Assembly: GCF_900636545.1 (NCBI RefSeq)
Contig: NZ_LR134290.1
Coordinates: forward strand, 4,650,001-4,714,000
Reading direction: 5' to 3'
Origin: Pseudomonas mendocina
Lineage (GTDB): Bacteria; Pseudomonadota; Gammaproteobacteria; Pseudomonadales; Pseudomonadaceae
DNA length: 64,000 nt
The position numbers and the translations under genes are program-made. The stretch's first letter is position 1; each line of letters opens with the position of its first letter. This document shows positions 8,095 to 18,013 of this stretch, piece after piece. Below the pieces are notes generated by a model that made no database searches, was not told the DNA's origin, and worked only from the letters and a program-made list of their open reading frames with translations.

Positions 8095-9549
8095 TTATGT
8101 CGGACGATAAACGCGCACATTGGCATGCCCCTCGCTCAGCAGGTGATGGGCATGCAGGCGGCTCATGACGCCCTTGTCGCAATACAGCAGGTACTGGCGG
8201 TTCTCATCCAGTTCCTTGAATTTGTTGTTCAGCGCGTAGAACGGCAGCGCCTGCACCTCGACACCCGGCACGTCGAGCGGCTCGTCTTCAGCGGCGTCGG
8301 GGTGGCGGATGTCGATGACGATCTGCCCGGCCAGCGCTTCACGCACTTCCTCGACCTGCACGTCCTTGCCCAGTTCGTCGATCACGCGGTCGATGGGCAA
8401 TTGAGTCGCGCGTTCCAGGGCGCGATCGAGGATGGCCATGTCGAACTGCGCCTCCTCCTTCTCCACGCGGTAACCGCGGGCCTTGGTGGTCGGGTTGACC
8501 GAGATCACGCCGCAGTATTCGGGCATGTTCTTGGCGAACTCGGCGGTGCCGATCTGCGTGGCGGTGTCGATGATGTCCTGCTTGTGGCTGGCGATCAGCG
8601 GGCGCATCACCAGCATGTCGGTGGCCGAATCGATCACCGCCAGGTTGGTCAGGGTCTGGCTCGACACCTGGCTGATCGCCTCACCGGTGACCAGCGCCTC
8701 GATCTGCAGTTTCTCGGCGACCCGAGTAGCCGCGCGCAGCATCATGCGCTTGAGGATGACGCCCATCTGGCTGTTGTCGACCTTGCCGAGAATCTCGCCG
8801 ACCACTTCCTCGAACGGCACGCTGACGAACAGCACGCGCTGCGAACGGCCGAACTTCTGCCAGATGTAATGCGCCACTTCCATTACACCCAGCTCATGGG
8901 CACGGCCACCGAGATTGAAGAAACAGAAGTGGCTGACCAGGCCGCGACGCATCATCTGGTACGCCGCGACGGTGGAGTCGAAGCCGCCGCTCATCAGTAC
9001 CAGGGTCTGCTCCAGGGAGCCCAGCGGATAACCGCCCAGGCCTTCGTGGCGGTTGTGCACCACGAAGAGGCGCTGGTCGCGAATTTCCATGCGCACTTCG
9101 ACTTCCGGTTTCTTCAGGTCGATACCGGCTGCACCGCACTCCTGACGCAGACGTGAACCGACATGGCGTTCGACATCGATGGAACTGAACGCGTGCTTGC
9201 CGCCACGCTTGCAACGCACGGCGAAGATCTTGCCCGGCAACTGGTCGGCGTAGTGGCGCTTGCAGTGTTCGGTGATCTCGTCCAGATCGCCCAGCGGGTA
9301 CTCATTCACCTCGAGGAACAGGCCGATGCCCGGCGTGTTGCGCAGGCGTTCAGTCATCTCGGCCAGCAGCTTGGGATCGTTCAGGTCGGTCTCGACCTCA
9401 AGGTTGTCCCAGACACCCGTGACCCGCAGAGCAGGGTCAAGATCACGCAGCACGGAGCGAATGTTCTTCCCCAACTGGCGAATGAACTGCTTGCGCACCG
9501 GGCGGCTCTTGATGGTGATTTCCGGGAAAACTTTGACGATCAGCTTCAT
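8095..9549 (-). CDS. thiI: tRNA uracil 4-sulfurtransferase ThiI
   Basis: A 484-residue enzyme that makes 4-thiouridine at tRNA position 8 and, in gammaproteobacteria, passes sulfur to ThiS for thiamine thiazole. Domain order is N-terminal ferredoxin-like region, THUMP (about 60-165), PP-loop adenylation domain with MSGGFDST near 184-191, and a C-terminal rhodanese domain with the persulfide cysteine in YCDKGVMS. The ATG at 9547-9549 giving [20 protein letters not shown] is the standard start; the open frame extends 21 codons further without support. thiS and thiG, its partners in thiamine synthesis, lie near 38-39 kb. The gap to glnA holds the glnA control region. Confidence 0.96.
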   Translation of the reverse strand: MKLIVKVFPEITIKSRPVRKQFIRQLGKNIRSVLRDLDPALRVTGVWDNLEVETDLNDPKLLAEMTERLRNTPGIGLFLEVNEYPLGDLDEITEHCKRHYADQLPGKIFAVRCKRGGKHAFSSIDVERHVGSRLRQECGAAGIDLKKPEVEVRMEIRDQRLFVVHNRHEGLGGYPLGSLEQTLVLMSGGFDSTVAAYQMMRRGLVSHFCFFNLGGRAHELGVMEVAHYIWQKFGRSQRVLFVSVPFEEVVGEILGKVDNSQMGVILKRMMLRAATRVAEKLQIEALVTGEAISQVSSQTLTNLAVIDSATDMLVMRPLIASHKQDIIDTATQIGTAEFAKNMPEYCGVISVNPTTKARGYRVEKEEAQFDMAILDRALERATQLPIDRVIDELGKDVQVEEVREALAGQIVIDIRHPDAAEDEPLDVPGVEVQALPFYALNNKFKELDENRQYLLYCDKGVMSRLHAHHLLSEGHANVRVYRPT

Positions 9550-9676
9550 GAATAGGCCGCCCGCTTGGGGGACGAAAAAACAGGGGCGCGGATTATAGCG
9601 GAAATTGTTCAAGCTTTGACCAAAAATACTGCAACCCCAAGCTGACGCACCAAAATAGGTCTTTTCTAGAAATAGC

Positions 9677-9693
9677 AGCCCTTAAATGGTGCA
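9677..9693 (+). promoter_or_regulatory. Probable NtrC binding site upstream of glnA
   Basis: AGCCCT-TAAAT-GGTGCA matches the NtrC consensus TGCACY-N5-GGTGCA with a perfect right half and two left-half mismatches. It ends 72 bp before the sigma-54 element, a normal enhancer distance. A second, weaker half-site (GCACC at 9647-9651) lies about 30 bp further upstream, roughly three helical turns. Confidence 0.6.
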
Positions 9694-9765
9694 AATATCT
9701 CCGCAAAATCGGCGCGCAGCCGGCGTAGCGCCTGAGTTTCGCGGCCTCTGCCCAATAAAGGGCAC

Positions 9766-9781
9766 TGGCATGCAATTTGCT
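9766..9781 (+). promoter_or_regulatory. Sigma-54 promoter of glnA
   Basis: TGGCATGCAATTTGCT has the -24 GG (9767-9768) and -12 GC (9779-9780) separated as required and fits TGGCAC-N5-TTGCW with one mismatch. It lies about 100 bp before the glnA ATG and downstream of NtrC-like sites, so glnA is expected to be induced on nitrogen limitation through NtrC and RpoN. The rest of the 329-bp thiI-glnA gap shows no gene. Confidence 0.72.
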
Positions 9782-9878
9782 CCCTTGTGAGGCAGGTCGC
9801 CCTGAAGGACTATCCCGCCGGGCTTCACCGCACATATCGGGGCTCCACGAAGCGAGCCTTTTCCATCTGGAGGACAAC

Positions 9879-11285
9879 ATGTCTAAGGCTGTTCAACTGA
9901 TCAAAGAACACGACGTGAAGTGGGTAGACCTGCGCTTCACCGATACCAAAGGCAAGCAGCACCACGTGACCATGCCGGCCCGTGACGCCCTGGACGAAGA
10001 CTTCTTCGAGCACGGCAAGATGTTCGATGGTTCGTCCATTCACGGCTGGAAAGGCATCGAAGCCTCCGACATGATCCTGATGCCGGTCGACGAAACTTCG
10101 GTACTGGACCCGTTCACCGAAGAGCCGACCCTGATCATCGTTTGCGACATCATCGAGCCAAGCACCATGCAGGGCTACGATCGTGACCCGCGCTCCATCG
10201 CCAAGCGTGCCGAAGAGTTCCTGAAAACCACCGGCATCGGTGACACCGTATTCGTCGGCCCGGAGCCCGAGTTCTTCATCTTCGACGAAGTGAAGTTCAA
10301 GTCCGACATCTCCGGCTCGATGTTCAAGATCTACTCCGAGCAAGGCTCCTGGATGACCGATCAGGACGTGGAAGGCGGCAACAAAGGCCACCGTCCGGCC
10401 GTCAAAGGTGGTTACTTCCCGGTTCCGCCGTGCGACCACGACCACGAAATCCGTACTGCCATGTGTAATGCCATGGAAGAAATGGGCCTGGTCGTCGAAG
10501 TGCACCACCACGAAGTGGCCACTGCCGGTCAGAACGAAATCGGCGTGAAGTTCAACACCCTGGTCGCCAAGGCTGACGAAGTTCAGACCCTGAAGTACTG
10601 CGTGCACAACGTAGCCGATGCCTACGGCAAGACCGCTACCTTCATGCCGAAGCCGCTGTACGGCGACAACGGTTCGGGCATGCACGTGCACATGTCGATC
10701 TCCAAGGACGGCAAGAACACCTTCGCAGGCGAAGGCTATGCCGGTCTGTCCGAGACCGCCCTGTACTTCATCGGCGGCATCATCAAGCACGGTAAGGCCC
10801 TGAACGGCTTCACCAACCCGTCGACCAACTCCTACAAGCGTCTGGTCCCGGGCTTCGAAGCTCCGGTCATGCTGGCCTACTCGGCTCGCAACCGCAGCGC
10901 TTCGATCCGTATTCCGTACGTTTCCAGCCCGAAAGCCCGCCGTATCGAAGCGCGCTTCCCGGACCCGGCTGCCAACCCGTACCTGTGCTTCGCTGCACTG
11001 CTGATGGCCGGTCTGGACGGTATCCAGAACAAGATCCACCCGGGCGATGCCGCCGACAAGAACCTGTACGACCTGCCGCCGGAAGAAGGCAAGCTGATCC
11101 CGCAGGTGTGCGGCAGCCTGAAAGAAGCCCTGGAAGAGCTGGACAAGGGCCGCGCGTTCCTGACCAAGGGCGGCGTGTTCTCCGACGACTTCATCGATGC
11201 CTACATCGAGCTGAAATCGGAAGAAGAAATCAAGGTACGTACCTTCGTACACCCGCTGGAATACGACCTGTACTACAGCGTCTAA
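9879..11285 (+). CDS. glnA: Glutamine synthetase, type I
   Basis: A 468-residue type I (GlnA) enzyme that joins ammonium to glutamate using ATP, forming a dodecamer in the cytoplasm. Motifs include [14 protein letters not shown] near the active site, the metal ligands in [21 protein letters not shown], and the ATP-binding region [10 protein letters not shown]. The adenylylation tyrosine is in [10 protein letters not shown], so GlnE control is expected. A GGAGG site (9869-9873) precedes the ATG at 9879, and the upstream open frame has no role. Expression is driven by the sigma-54/NtrC region upstream. Two envelope proteins and ntrBC follow, a stable Pseudomonas arrangement. Double terminators end the gene. 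Confidence 0.98.
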   Translation: MSKAVQLIKEHDVKWVDLRFTDTKGKQHHVTMPARDALDEDFFEHGKMFDGSSIHGWKGIEASDMILMPVDETSVLDPFTEEPTLIIVCDIIEPSTMQGYDRDPRSIAKRAEEFLKTTGIGDTVFVGPEPEFFIFDEVKFKSDISGSMFKIYSEQGSWMTDQDVEGGNKGHRPAVKGGYFPVPPCDHDHEIRTAMCNAMEEMGLVVEVHHHEVATAGQNEIGVKFNTLVAKADEVQTLKYCVHNVADAYGKTATFMPKPLYGDNGSGMHVHMSISKDGKNTFAGEGYAGLSETALYFIGGIIKHGKALNGFTNPSTNSYKRLVPGFEAPVMLAYSARNRSASIRIPYVSSPKARRIEARFPDPAANPYLCFAALLMAGLDGIQNKIHPGDAADKNLYDLPPEEGKLIPQVCGSLKEALEELDKGRAFLTKGGVFSDDFIDAYIELKSEEEIKVRTFVHPLEYDLYYSV

Positions 11286-11293
11286 GCCAGTCT

Positions 11294-11353
11294 GCGCCGC
11301 CTCGTGCGGCGCTTTCGAAAGCCCCGCCCGGCTCTGCCTGGCGGGGCTTTTTC
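11294..11353 (+). terminator. Tandem terminators after glnA
   Basis: Two hairpins occur in series. GCGCCGC-CTCGT-GCGGCGC (11294-11312) is followed by TTTC. Then AGCCCCGCC (11320-11328) pairs with GGCGGGGCT (11340-11348), followed by a run of T. The second is a strong Rho-independent terminator. The following stretch to 11562 shows no gene I would support. Confidence 0.85.
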
Positions 11354-11562
11354 ATTTCAGCCGTAGGCTGCACCCTCCGCACCGAGAGCCGAGGTGCTGC
11401 AGTAGATGGCTCACATAACCTCGGCGCCCCCGTCACCTTATGCAGTTCGCGCCTGCTACCCGAGCCGATTTGTAGCCAAACATCACAGCCAAGGCGCCCT
11501 GCGCTTGCCAGGAACCGATAGCAGTGCAAGGCTTAGCGCATCACCCGAGGAGGGATCGGCCC

Positions 11563-12126
11563 ATGCGCCCATTACTCGCCTGCCTGTTGCTTGCCCTGGC
11601 CCTGCCGGCCAGCGCGCAGATATACAAATACACCGATGCGAACGGCAATACGGTCTTCACCAATCAGCCGCCGGATGGCACAGCCGCCGAGAGCGTCGAG
11701 TTGCCGCCGACCAACACGGTGGAGATGCAGACGCCCAGCCTGCCAGCGGTCGAAGACGATACTTCGGCGCAGAGCGAAGCGCCCTACTCCGTGTTGAGCC
11801 TGACCGGTATCCCGGACGACGAGGCCATGCGCGCCAACAACGGCACCTTTATCGTTGGCGTGAACATTCAGCCGCGCCTGCAACCCGGTCACCGCCTGCG
11901 CCTGATTCTCGATGGCGAACCCTATGGCCAGGCCAGCAACGTACCGAGCCTGCAACTGACCAATATCGACCGTGGCGAGCACGCGCTGGCCGTGGCGGTG
12001 ATGGCAGGCGACCGTATCGTCCAGCAGAGCGCCACCGAGACCTTTACCGTGCAACGTATCAGCCTGCACAGCCCGGCACGCCAGGCACCACCTCCTCCTC
12101 GCCCAGCACCAAAGCCTGCCAAGTGA
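11563..12126 (+). CDS. DUF4124 periplasmic protein (first of tandem pair)
   Basis: A 187-residue exported protein. The signal peptide is [23 protein letters not shown]4124 domain follows directly (IYKYTDANGNTVFTNQPP, residues 20-45), then a beta-rich domain of about 100 residues (GTFIVGVNIQPRLQPGHRLR, LILDGEPYG, NIDRGEHALAV) and a proline-rich basic tail. The molecular role of DUF4124 proteins is not established; they are frequent in proteobacterial periplasms. GAGGAGG at 11547-11553 fixes the ATG at 11563. The next gene, three bases downstream, encodes a paralogue with the same architecture, so this is a tandem duplication between glnA and ntrB. Confidence 0.85.
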   Translation: MRPLLACLLLALALPASAQIYKYTDANGNTVFTNQPPDGTAAESVELPPTNTVEMQTPSLPAVEDDTSAQSEAPYSVLSLTGIPDDEAMRANNGTFIVGVNIQPRLQPGHRLRLILDGEPYGQASNVPSLQLTNIDRGEHALAVAVMAGDRIVQQSATETFTVQRISLHSPARQAPPPPRPAPKPAK

Positions 12127-12128
12127 AT

Positions 12129-12743
12129 ATGCGTTCCCCACTCATCCTGCTTCTACTCGCTGCACCGCTCGCTTTCGGCCAGGTCTACACCTACATCGAC
12201 GCCGAAGGTAACCGCGTATTCACCGACAAACCGCGCAGCAGCAATGCCGAGCGGGTGATGCTCGCGCCATCCAACAGCGTGGAGCTGAGCCAGCCCCCGT
12301 CCACGGTTCGCGTGACACCGCCTGCCGTCACCAAACCGACCGTGCATTACCAGGTGCTGCGCATCCTCGTGCCGGAGCCGGATGCCTCGATCCATAACGG
12401 CTCAGGGGACATGATCGTCACCCTCAACAGCGAGCCGGGCCTACTGCCCGGCCACAGCTACCGCCTGCTGCTGAACGGCGAACCCCAGGGCGAGATCAGC
12501 CGTAGCCCGGTGTTCTCCCTGCAGCACGTCGACCGCGGCACGCACCAGCTGGTGGCAGAAATCATCGACTCCGCCGGCCTGATCGTCGAGCGCACGCCGG
12601 CACAGCCCTTCCACATGCACCGCATGAGCCTGGCGCAGAAGCGCAAGGTCAACCCGTGCAAGAAAGATGAGTACGGCGTTCGCCCCGAGTGCCCGCTGAA
12701 AGACAAGCCCAAGGAAGAGGCAAGCATCCTTCCTTTCCTCTGA
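12129..12743 (+). CDS. DUF4124 periplasmic protein (second of tandem pair)
   Basis: A 204-residue paralogue of its upstream neighbour. The signal peptide is MRSPLILLLLAAPLAFG, then DUF4124 (VYTYIDAEGNRVFTDKP), then a domain aligning with the same region of the first copy: MIVTLNSEPGLLPGHSYRLL, LNGEPQGE and HVDRGTHQLVAEI here, against VNIQPRLQPGHRLRL, LDGEPYG and NIDRGEHALAV there. A C-terminal Cys/Lys-rich tail (NPCKKDEYG, PECPLKDKPKEE) is unique to this copy. Start is the ATG at 12129; a GTG six bases upstream overlaps the previous stop and is possible. The two genes are almost certainly one transcript. The function is unknown, and the link to nitrogen control is positional only. Confidence 0.85.
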   Translation: MRSPLILLLLAAPLAFGQVYTYIDAEGNRVFTDKPRSSNAERVMLAPSNSVELSQPPSTVRVTPPAVTKPTVHYQVLRILVPEPDASIHNGSGDMIVTLNSEPGLLPGHSYRLLLNGEPQGEISRSPVFSLQHVDRGTHQLVAEIIDSAGLIVERTPAQPFHMHRMSLAQKRKVNPCKKDEYGVRPECPLKDKPKEEASILPFL

Positions 12744-12751
12744 AAGCAGAT

Positions 12752-12768
12752 TGCACCTTAATGGTGCA
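12752..12768. promoter_or_regulatory. Perfect NtrC binding palindrome upstream of ntrBC
   Basis: TGCACC-TTAAT-GGTGCA is a perfect 6-bp inverted repeat around five bases and matches the NtrC consensus exactly. It lies 164 bp before the ntrB ATG and 8 bp after the preceding stop codon. It supports autogenous control of ntrBC by NtrC; whether it activates or represses cannot be read from sequence. No clear -24/-12 element was found next to it. Confidence 0.75.
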
Positions 12769-12932
12769 ATCTGGCGCACCACCTCCTAAGCTCTCCCTGT
12801 TTTGGGTCGCTTTTCCCCGCCCGGCTTCGCCCCAGCACCACCAAAACCTGGCAGACCGCACAAATAATGCGTCTTTTCAGGGCCTTGGTTTGCTTCTTGC
12901 ATTTTCCTGCTCATCGCCGGAACGCACTGCTT

Positions 12933-14017
12933 ATGACCATCAACGACGCGCTGCACCGACTGCTACTCGACAACCTGACCACCGCCACCCTGCTGCTCAA
13001 CAGCCAGCTGTGCCTTGAGTACATGAACCCGGCGGCGGAAATGCTCCTGGCCGTTAGCGGCCAGCGCAGCCATGGCCAGTTCATCAGTGACCTGTTCACC
13101 GAATCGCCCGAGGCGCTGTCGTCACTGCGCCAGGCGGTGGAGCAGGCGCATCCGTTCAACAAGCGCGAAGCCGTGCTGACCTCGGTCACCGGCCAGACGC
13201 TGACCGTGGACTACGCGGTGACGCCACTGTTCAGCAAGGGCGAAACCCTGCTGCTGCTGGAGGTGCACCCCCGTGACCGCCTGCTGCGCATCACCAAGGA
13301 AGAGGCGCAGCTGTCCAAGCAGGAAACCACCAAGTTGCTCGTCCGCGGCCTGGCCCACGAAATCAAGAATCCGCTCGGTGGCATCCGTGGCGCGGCGCAA
13401 CTGCTTTCGCGCGAGTTGCCCAACGAAGACCTCAAGGACTACACCAACGTCATCATCGAAGAGGCCGACCGCCTGCGAAATCTGGTCGACCGCATGCTCG
13501 GCTCGAACAAGCTGCCATCGCTGGCGATGACCAACGTGCACGAGGTCCTGGAACGCGTCGCCAACCTGATCGAAGCGGAAAGCCAGGGCGGCATCACCCT
13601 GGTGCGCGATTACGACCCGAGCATTCCCGACCTGCTGATCGACCGCGAGCAGATGATCCAGGCCGTGCTCAATATCGTGCGCAATGCCATGCAGGCCATC
13701 TCCGGGCAGAAACATGACATGGGCCTGGGGCGCATCAGCCTGCGCACCCGCACCCTGCGCCAGTTCACCATCGGCCATACGCGCCACCGCCTAGTGGTCA
13801 AGGTCGAGATCATCGACAACGGCCCCGGCATTCCACCGGAGCTGCAGGAAACCATCTTCTACCCCATGGTCAGCGGGCGTGCCGACGGCACCGGCCTGGG
13901 CCTGGCCATCACCCAGAACATCATCAGCCAGCACCAAGGTCTGATCGAGTGCGAGAGCTATCCCGGCCACACCGTATTCTCGATCTTCCTGCCGCTGGAA
14001 CAAGGAGCGCCCACGCC

Positions 14018-14021
<4 letters not shown>
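12933..14021 (+). CDS. ntrB: Nitrogen regulation sensor kinase NtrB
   Basis: A 362-residue cytoplasmic histidine kinase/phosphatase that phosphorylates NtrC under nitrogen limitation and is switched to phosphatase by the PII protein. An N-terminal PAS domain (about 8-110) is followed by the dimerisation helix with phospho-His142 in LAHEIKNPLGGIRG, then the ATPase domain with N box (VLNIVRNAMQA), G1 box (IDNGPGIPPEL) and G2 box (GTGLGLAI). No membrane segment, as expected. The ATG at 12933 gives MTINDALHRLLLDNL, the usual start. ntrC overlaps by four bases (ATGA). A perfect NtrC palindrome lies upstream. Confidence 0.96.
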
Positions 14022-15451
<1,430 letters not shown>

Positions 15452-15462
15452 AGCCTCCAGGC

Positions 15463-15494
15463 GGATGACGGCAGCCCTCTCGCTGCCGTCATCC
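15463..15494. terminator. Hairpin between convergent ntrC and DUF2076 gene
   Basis: GGATGACGGCAG (15463-15474) pairs perfectly with CTGCCGTCATCC (15483-15494). It is 11 bp from the ntrC stop and 8 bp from the stop of the convergent gene. There is no T-tract, but the position and 12-bp stem suggest a shared transcript end. Confidence 0.65.
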
Positions 15495-15501
15495 ACACCG
15501 C

Positions 15502-16146
15502 TTAGCTGAACATGCTGTCATCGCCGTCGAAGAAATCGCTGCCATCGGAATAGCCGTCATCGGCGAAGCTGTCGCCCGATGAGCCCGCATCGAAACTACC
15601 GGGGTCTTGTTGCATGGGCGCCTCGACCACCTCGACAATCTCCGTCGGGCTGCCGTGATGGAACAGGCCGCTGAGCATCTCGGCCATCATCACCCCACCG
15701 GCCACACCGGCCGCCGTCTGCAGAGCGCCGCGCATGAAACCACCGCCCTGCCCCGGTATGGCTGCCGGCTGCGGCGGGCGTGCATCACTGGCCGCCCCCT
15801 GGGAAAACCGTGTTTGCCCCCAACCATCCGGGCGCGTGCTCGGCTGCGCTTGCGCCTCACGCGCGCCACCGCCAAACAGACCGGAAAGGAAACCGCCATT
15901 GCTGGGGCGTTGCTGCTGCACTTCGGCCAGTTGCGCTTCAAGCTCCTTGACCCGCTGATCCTGGCGCTTGAGCGCGGCCTCCTGAATCAGGATGGTCTGC
16001 GCCATGTAATAAGCTGCGGCGGGCTGACGGGCGACATGCTCGGCGATGTGCGCATCGGCCTCGGCATCACGGGCAGCACTCTGTCGCTCGGCATCGTGTA
16101 AACGCGAGAACAGGCCATCGATCAGGGTTCGCTCTTCGGAATTCAT
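15502..16146 (-). CDS. DUF2076 family protein
   Basis: A 214-residue protein matching the DUF2076 pattern. A conserved N-terminal helical region (MNSEERTLIDGLFSRLHDAE, then HIAEHVARQPAAAYYMAQTI) is followed by a coiled coil (EAALKRQDQRVKELEAQL). A glycine/alanine-rich middle has a GGFLSGLFGGG patch and a short hydrophobic stretch (AAGVAGGVMMAEMLSGLF), and the C-terminus is very acidic and serine-rich. The ATG at 16144-16146 starts the conserved part; the open frame extends 25 codons further without homology that I recognise. The role of DUF2076 proteins is unknown. It is convergent with ntrC. Confidence 0.82.
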   Translation of the reverse strand: MNSEERTLIDGLFSRLHDAERQSAARDAEADAHIAEHVARQPAAAYYMAQTILIQEAALKRQDQRVKELEAQLAEVQQQRPSNGGFLSGLFGGGAREAQAQPSTRPDGWGQTRFSQGAASDARPPQPAAIPGQGGGFMRGALQTAAGVAGGVMMAEMLSGLFHHGSPTEIVEVVEAPMQQDPGSFDAGSSGDSFADDGYSDGSDFFDGDDSMFS

Positions 16147-16255
16147 GGGTGCCTCGTTTACGGCAAGTGGCACGTCCCTGTAGGGAATTCCTCGCGAAGC
16201 AGGCGCCTCGCTCTGCGTCATTGGAGCGAAGCGTCATCAGCCAGTTCCCTGCCGA

Positions 16256-16654
16256 TCAGCCGCGCTGGGCGTTCCGGATGGAGATTTGCGTATTGAGGGT
16301 CCAGAAGTCGTAGAGCACGCCGACCAGGAACAAGCCACCGGTCAACAGGTAGATGATCCCGGTGATCCACTTGCCCTGATACATGCGGTGCACACCGAAC
16401 ACGCCAAGGAAGGTCAGCAGGATCCAGGCGACGTTGTAGTCGGTATCCCCGGCGGTAAAGCGCAGGTCGGCTTCGCGATCCATCGCGGGGATCAGGAACA
16501 GGTCGATGATCCAGCCGATAAAGAACAGACCGAGAGTGAAGAACCAAATCGTCCCCGTTACCGGCTTGCCGTAATAAAAACGATGCGAACCGAGAAAGCC
16601 AAAAATCCACAGCAGGTAGCCGATCAGCTTGCTGTGCGTATCGGGTCGTTGCAT
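16256..16654 (-). CDS. TM2 domain membrane protein
   Basis: A 132-residue inner-membrane protein with four hydrophobic segments arranged as two TM2-like hairpins: KLIGYLLWIFGFLGSHRFYY with GKPVTGTIWFFTLG and IGWIIDLFLIPAMD, then VAWILLTFLGVFGVHRMYQG with WITGIIYLLTGGLF and GVLYDF. TM2 proteins carry the GxxGxHRFYxGK signature seen here. Function in bacteria is not defined. The ATG at 16652-16654 was chosen because MQRPDTHSKLIGYLL starts right before the first hairpin. It is divergent from the LexA-controlled radical SAM gene, with about 147 bp between the two starts. Confidence 0.86.
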   Translation of the reverse strand: MQRPDTHSKLIGYLLWIFGFLGSHRFYYGKPVTGTIWFFTLGLFFIGWIIDLFLIPAMDREADLRFTAGDTDYNVAWILLTFLGVFGVHRMYQGKWITGIIYLLTGGLFLVGVLYDFWTLNTQISIRNAQRG

Positions 16655-16765
16655 GGCGAACTCCTTGAGCGTGGTGAACGTAAGACGCAGTGGGCCAAGG
16701 GAAGGTTTCATGCGCCGCGAGGCAGAGCGACACAACGAATGACTTGATAGCTGTACGAGGCCAAT

Positions 16766-16787
16766 ATACTGTATAAAAAAACAGTAT
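16766..16787 (+). promoter_or_regulatory. LexA box (SOS operator)
   Basis: ATA-CTG-TATAAAAAAA-CAG-TAT contains the CTG-N10-CAG core (16769-16784) with an AT-rich centre and symmetric flanks, the canonical LexA operator of gammaproteobacteria. It lies 14 bp upstream of the radical SAM gene ATG and overlaps its likely -10 region (TATAAA). SOS induction of the two-gene repair-like unit is therefore expected. Confidence 0.85.
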
Positions 16788-16801
16788 CACTATCACATGC
16801 C

Positions 16802-18013
16802 ATGCAACTGATCGAAAAACTCACCATCCTCGCCGACGCCGCCAAGTACGACGCCTCCTGCGCCAGCAGCGGTGCACCGAAGCGAAGCTCCAAGGGCAAG
16901 GATGGCATCGGCTCGACCAACGGCATGGGCATCTGCCACAGCTACACGCCGGACGGACGCTGCGTAGCCCTGCTGAAGATCCTGCTGACCAACTTCTGCC
17001 TGTACAACTGCCAGTACTGCATCAACCGCCGCTCCAGCGACGTACCACGTGCACGTTTCACCCCCGAGGAAGTGGTCACCCTGACCCTCGACTTCTACAA
17101 GCGCAACTGCATCAGCGGCCTGTTCCTCAGCTCCGGCATCATCCGTTCAGCCGACTACACCATGGAACAGTTGATCCGCGTCGCCAGGTTGCTGCGTGAG
17201 GAACATCAGTTTCGCGGCTACATCCATCTCAAGACCATTCCCGATGCCGCCCCGGAGCTTATCGCCGAAGCCGGGCTGTACGCCGACCGCCTCAGCGTCA
17301 ACATCGAGCTGCCCACCGAGACCAGCCTGGTACGCCTGGCACCGGAAAAGAACGTCGGCAGCATCCACCAGGCCATGCACAGCATCCACCTCGGCGAACG
17401 CGAGGCTCAGGAAGAACGCCACGCACCACGCTTCGCCCCAGCCGGGCAAAGCACGCAGATGATCGTCGGCGCCGACGCCACCGATGACAGCACCATCCTG
17501 CACAACGCACAAAGCCTGTATCAGGACTATCGCCTGCGCCGCGTCTACTACTCGGCTTTCAGCCCCATCCCGCAAAGCCCGAAAAGCGTGCCGTTCGAGG
17601 CACCTCCGCTGCTGCGTGAGCACCGTCTGTACCAGGCCGACTTCCTCATGCGCGGCTATGGCTTCAGTGCTAGCGAACTACTGGTCGGCCCCGGCAACCT
17701 GGCGCTGGATATAGACCCCAAGCTGGCCTGGGCGCTGGCCAACCGCGAGCAATTTCCCGTCGACCTCAACCGTGCCGACGAGTCACTGATCGCCCGCGTA
17801 CCGGGCATCGGCGTGCTCAGCGCACGGCGCCTGGGCGCGCTGCGGCGTGAACGGCGCATCCGTTATGAAGATCTGACCCGCCTGCGCTGCGTGCTGGAGA
17901 AGGCCAAACCCTTCATCGTCACTCAGGATTACCGGCCGCCACGGACCGAACACGAATCTGTGGTGCTGCGCCAGCAGCTACGCGACACCCCGGCACAGAT
18001 GGCGTTGTGGTGA
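16802..18013 (+). CDS. Putative DNA modification/repair radical SAM protein
   Basis: A 403-residue radical SAM protein of the TIGR03916 type, a family linked to DNA repair by its partners. The [4Fe-4S] cluster motif is C66-x3-C70-x2-C73 in NFCLYNCQYCINRR. The SAM-domain barrel follows, including LSSGIIRSADYT and GYIHLKTIPDA. The C-terminus has a helix-hairpin-helix (LNRADESLIARVPGIGVLSA), which normally binds DNA non-specifically. The reaction is not known. A LexA box sits immediately upstream, and the next gene, encoding the family's usual partner, overlaps by one base (TGATG). I recall a P. aeruginosa homologue (PA0069) being listed in the LexA regulon, which fits. Confidence 0.9.
   Translation: MQLIEKLTILADAAKYDASCASSGAPKRSSKGKDGIGSTNGMGICHSYTPDGRCVALLKILLTNFCLYNCQYCINRRSSDVPRARFTPEEVVTLTLDFYKRNCISGLFLSSGIIRSADYTMEQLIRVARLLREEHQFRGYIHLKTIPDAAPELIAEAGLYADRLSVNIELPTETSLVRLAPEKNVGSIHQAMHSIHLGEREAQEERHAPRFAPAGQSTQMIVGADATDDSTILHNAQSLYQDYRLRRVYYSAFSPIPQSPKSVPFEAPPLLREHRLYQADFLMRGYGFSASELLVGPGNLALDIDPKLAWALANREQFPVDLNRADESLIARVPGIGVLSARRLGALRRERRIRYEDLTRLRCVLEKAKPFIVTQDYRPPRTEHESVVLRQQLRDTPAQMALW

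Noticed and set aside
9825..11252. 475-codon minus-strand frame opposite glnA
   Set aside because: It is a shadow of glnA; the residue make-up mirrors the complement of glnA codons and no family motif is present.
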